A DNA stretch of 64,000 bases from CALLPQ01 sp039819545 (lineage in GTDB: Bacteria > Pseudomonadota > Alphaproteobacteria > Caulobacterales > Parvularculaceae), in contig JBCBRS010000004.1 of assembly GCA_039819545.1 (NCBI GenBank), forward strand, positions 62,001 to 126,000. The letters are read 5' to 3'. Numbering within the stretch: the first letter of the stretch is position 1; each line of letters starts with the position of its first letter. The translations under genes and the position numbers were made by a program. The notes under the pieces are model-generated. The model searched no databases. It was not told the DNA's origin and saw only the letters and a list, made by a program, of their open reading frames with translations. This document shows, one piece after another, positions 62,491 through 64,000 of the stretch.

Positions 62491-62828
62491 TGGAGCTCTA
62501 CGGCCTAAAGAACTGTGATAAATGCCGGGCGGCCATGAAGGCGCTTGATAACGCAGGGGTCGCCTATGTGTTTCACGATATTCGTGAGGTCAGTCTATCC
62601 ACGGATGATCTTAGTCGCTGGATTGATGCCACAGGTTTAGACGCGATTGCGAACAAACGGTCCACAACCTGGCGCGCCCTCCCGGACGCACAGAAGGCAC
62701 TGCTGGAAAAAGACGCAGCCTCGCTTCTTCTCACCCACCGGACCCTGATTAAAAGACCGGTGATTGTTCTGGGTAAAGATGTTTCGGTCGGTTGGACAGA
62801 CAAAATTGCACAGATAGTGATCAAGTAA
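62490..62828 (+). CDS. ArsC/Spx-family thiol protein
   Basis: The 112-aa protein has a thioredoxin-like ArsC fold: MELYGLKNCDKCRAAMKAL with the CxxC-like pair, VFHDIREVSLSTDDL, and the closing LLLTHRTLIKRPVIVLG. Members include arsenate reductases, Spx regulators and YffB, a glutathione-dependent thiol reductase. The TLIKRPV region is common to all, so the group cannot be narrowed with certainty; YffB-like is the most likely. It is coupled to the previous gene. Confidence 0.85.
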   Translation: MELYGLKNCDKCRAAMKALDNAGVAYVFHDIREVSLSTDDLSRWIDATGLDAIANKRSTTWRALPDAQKALLEKDAASLLLTHRTLIKRPVIVLGKDVSVGWTDKIAQIVIK

Positions 62829-62850
62829 GCGCCACATAGCAGCCGTTCGC

Positions 62851-62968
62851 GTAGAGCGCATTCACAAAAAGTGTCGTCACGGTTTTTGGGTTCGAAGGCG
62901 CGACCATTAATGAATCTAGACTACGTTTCCGATTCAACAAAAAATAAACGTCGTCTAGCAAAGTCTCA
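62851..62968. repeat. Dispersed structured intergenic repeat, copy 2 (inverted)
   Basis: Blocks shared with 15773-15899, read on the opposite strand: CACAAAAAGTGT, GGTTCGAAGGCGCGACCA followed by AATCTAGA, and the hairpin CTAGACTACGTTT (62916-62928) pairing with AAACGTCGTCTAG (62946-62958). The hairpin arms contain compensating differences against copy 1 (T.C versus T.G pairs). It lies between two convergent genes. Confidence 0.7.
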
Positions 62969-62979
62969 TGGGGGGTTTG

Positions 62980-64000
62980 CTACTGCGGATAAGCCGCTGG
63001 AACGAAAGGGTGTACCCTATCACGATCCAGGGGGTCGGCGTCAGCGGATGCGCCTGTCGATACCGGGCTATAGAGGGGTAAAATCTGCGCCATCACCGAT
63101 GACCAGATCATGGCAGGCGCGCGCCCGCCCGTGATGCCGGGCATGGGCGCATAATTATCCTGTCCAAGCCAGACTACGCCGACTAATCCATCCGCATGCC
63201 CCACAAACCAGGCATCGCGGCTCCCCTGCGTTGTGCCGGTTTTTCCAGCAACCACATAGCCCGGCACCTTGGCGCGCCTGCCGGTGCCGGTTTGAACCAC
63301 CGCACGCAGCATGCTGTTTACTTCATTAATGGCCTGGAGGGAGGCCACACGGTCCGAATAGGTGCCCCGGTGCTGATAAAGCGGAATACCCTCAACAGTC
63401 TGTACCGAGACGATTACATGGCTATCGGCACGAAACCCACCATTGGCAAACGGCACCCAGGATTGGGCGAGGTGATAGGGCGAAATCGCGTCGACGCCCA
63501 GGGCCAGCGCCGGGTCCGGGTTCAGAGAGCCTGGATAGCCCATCGCCCCCGCCCGCTGCCGCACGCGGTCGCGCCCGGTCCATTCCTGCAGACGAATGGC
63601 GGCGCTGTTCATGGACTTCGCCAACGCCTGGCTAAGCGAGCTCTGCCCGTAAAATTTACTTTTGTAGTTGTCTGGCGACCATGATCCGATTGTGATGGGC
63701 GCGTCGAGAATAAGATGGTGGGCGCGCGCACCAGCCTCAATCGCGGCAAGATAGATAAAAGGCTTGAATGCCGAACCCGGCTGGCGCCGTGATTGCGTCG
63801 CGCGATTGAACTGGCTAGACCCATAATCGCGCCCGCCCACCATCGCCCGCACAGCCCCTGCGCGATCAGCAATAACCACCGCCACCTCTGGCGATACGTC
63901 AATCTCCGCCGGGATCAAATCATCACGCTGCCATGCCGATGATAGGCCGCTCTCCAGCGCCGTTTGCAGGGCAGGATCGAAAGTTGTCTGCACAATCAGA
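62980..64000 (-). CDS. Class A penicillin-binding protein, 3' part
   Basis: At least 339 C-terminal residues are visible; the frame runs off the window at 64000. The transpeptidase domain is present: SRRQPGSAFKPFIYLAAIE (the SxxK active serine), AKSMNSAAIRL (the SxN motif), and AGKTGTTQGSRDAW (the KTG motif). The upstream glycosyltransferase domain of a PBP1A/1C-type enzyme would lie outside. It cross-links peptidoglycan in the periplasm. The end is a disordered Ala/Pro tail. Confidence 0.92.
   Translation of the reverse strand, partial: LIVQTTFDPALQTALESGLSSAWQRDDLIPAEIDVSPEVAVVIADRAGAVRAMVGGRDYGSSQFNRATQSRRQPGSAFKPFIYLAAIEAGARAHHLILDAPITIGSWSPDNYKSKFYGQSSLSQALAKSMNSAAIRLQEWTGRDRVRQRAGAMGYPGSLNPDPALALGVDAISPYHLAQSWVPFANGGFRADSHVIVSVQTVEGIPLYQHRGTYSDRVASLQAINEVNSMLRAVVQTGTGRRAKVPGYVVAGKTGTTQGSRDAWFVGHADGLVGVVWLGQDNYAPMPGITGGRAPAMIWSSVMAQILPLYSPVSTGASADADPLDRDRVHPFVPAAYPQ

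Noticed and set aside
1..64000. CRISPR arrays, transposases, integrases or phage genes
   Set aside because: No regularly spaced repeats and no such products were seen on either strand.

Overview
The window reads as chromosomal DNA of a free-living alphaproteobacterium. The evidence is the order ispG, prfA, prmC, DUF4167, clpB, the SdhAF4-type (DUF1674) protein, the NifU-like scaffold, DapD beside a pyrimidine 5'-nucleotidase, a phasin, a CtrA-type site (TTAA-N7-TTAA) and a dispersed palindrome of a type common in that class. Cysteine-bearing TonB C-terminal and DUF6090-like proteins recall Parvularcula/Hyphomonas-like lineages, but genus and order cannot be fixed from this sequence. I see no rRNA, tRNA, CRISPR array, insertion sequence or phage gene.

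Layout. 1-8.9 kb: two divergent RodZ-like HTH_25 genes, one fused to a TonB C-terminal domain, then ispG, a decayed Doc-toxin remnant, prfA-prmC, DUF4167, clpB and a small protein. 9.1-11.7 kb: a small accessory patch with a gene broken by an in-frame amber codon, a DUF6090-like membrane protein, a RidA-like lipoprotein and a small membrane protein. 11.8-15.7 kb: an FMN riboswitch followed by a tight riboflavin operon, ribD-ribE-ribB-ribH, ending in a GTP cyclohydrolase I gene (folE). A second, complete folE lies at 42.4 kb. 15.9-27 kb: an MBL-fold lipoprotein, a VOC protein, a HAD-like protein without its nucleophile, an RND pump with its adaptor, tpiA, a VWA protein and two alpha/beta hydrolases.

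27-43 kb: entericidin, dapD, a DUF1036 duplication protein, priA (one zinc site degenerate), MATE, DoxX-like and glutaredoxin genes, an Fe-S scaffold, an ABC exporter, a membrane-anchored AraC regulator beside an S41 protease, and a two-gene ABA4-like membrane operon. 43-53.5 kb: cysS, an atypical SDR, a WecG/TagA glycosyltransferase, a nuclease, sdhAF4, htpX, a large STAND (NB-ARC/TPR) NTPase, a TerB-like protein and sdhB. 53.6-64 kb: a large repetitive beta-helix surface-type protein, an NTF2-like lipoprotein, phasin, mnmC, a cystathionine beta-synthase-like operon and the 3' part of a class A penicillin-binding protein.

Most of the window is housekeeping. The best candidates for new biology are the HTH_25-TonB_C fusion under a CtrA-type site, the folE gene inside an FMN-riboswitch operon, the STAND NTPase with an unfamiliar helical N-terminus, and the tandem-repeat surface protein with no visible export signal. 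Several enzymes have lost canonical residues (PriA zinc site 2, HAD motif I, SDR Tyr/Lys). A structured intergenic element occurs in two inverted copies 47 kb apart.
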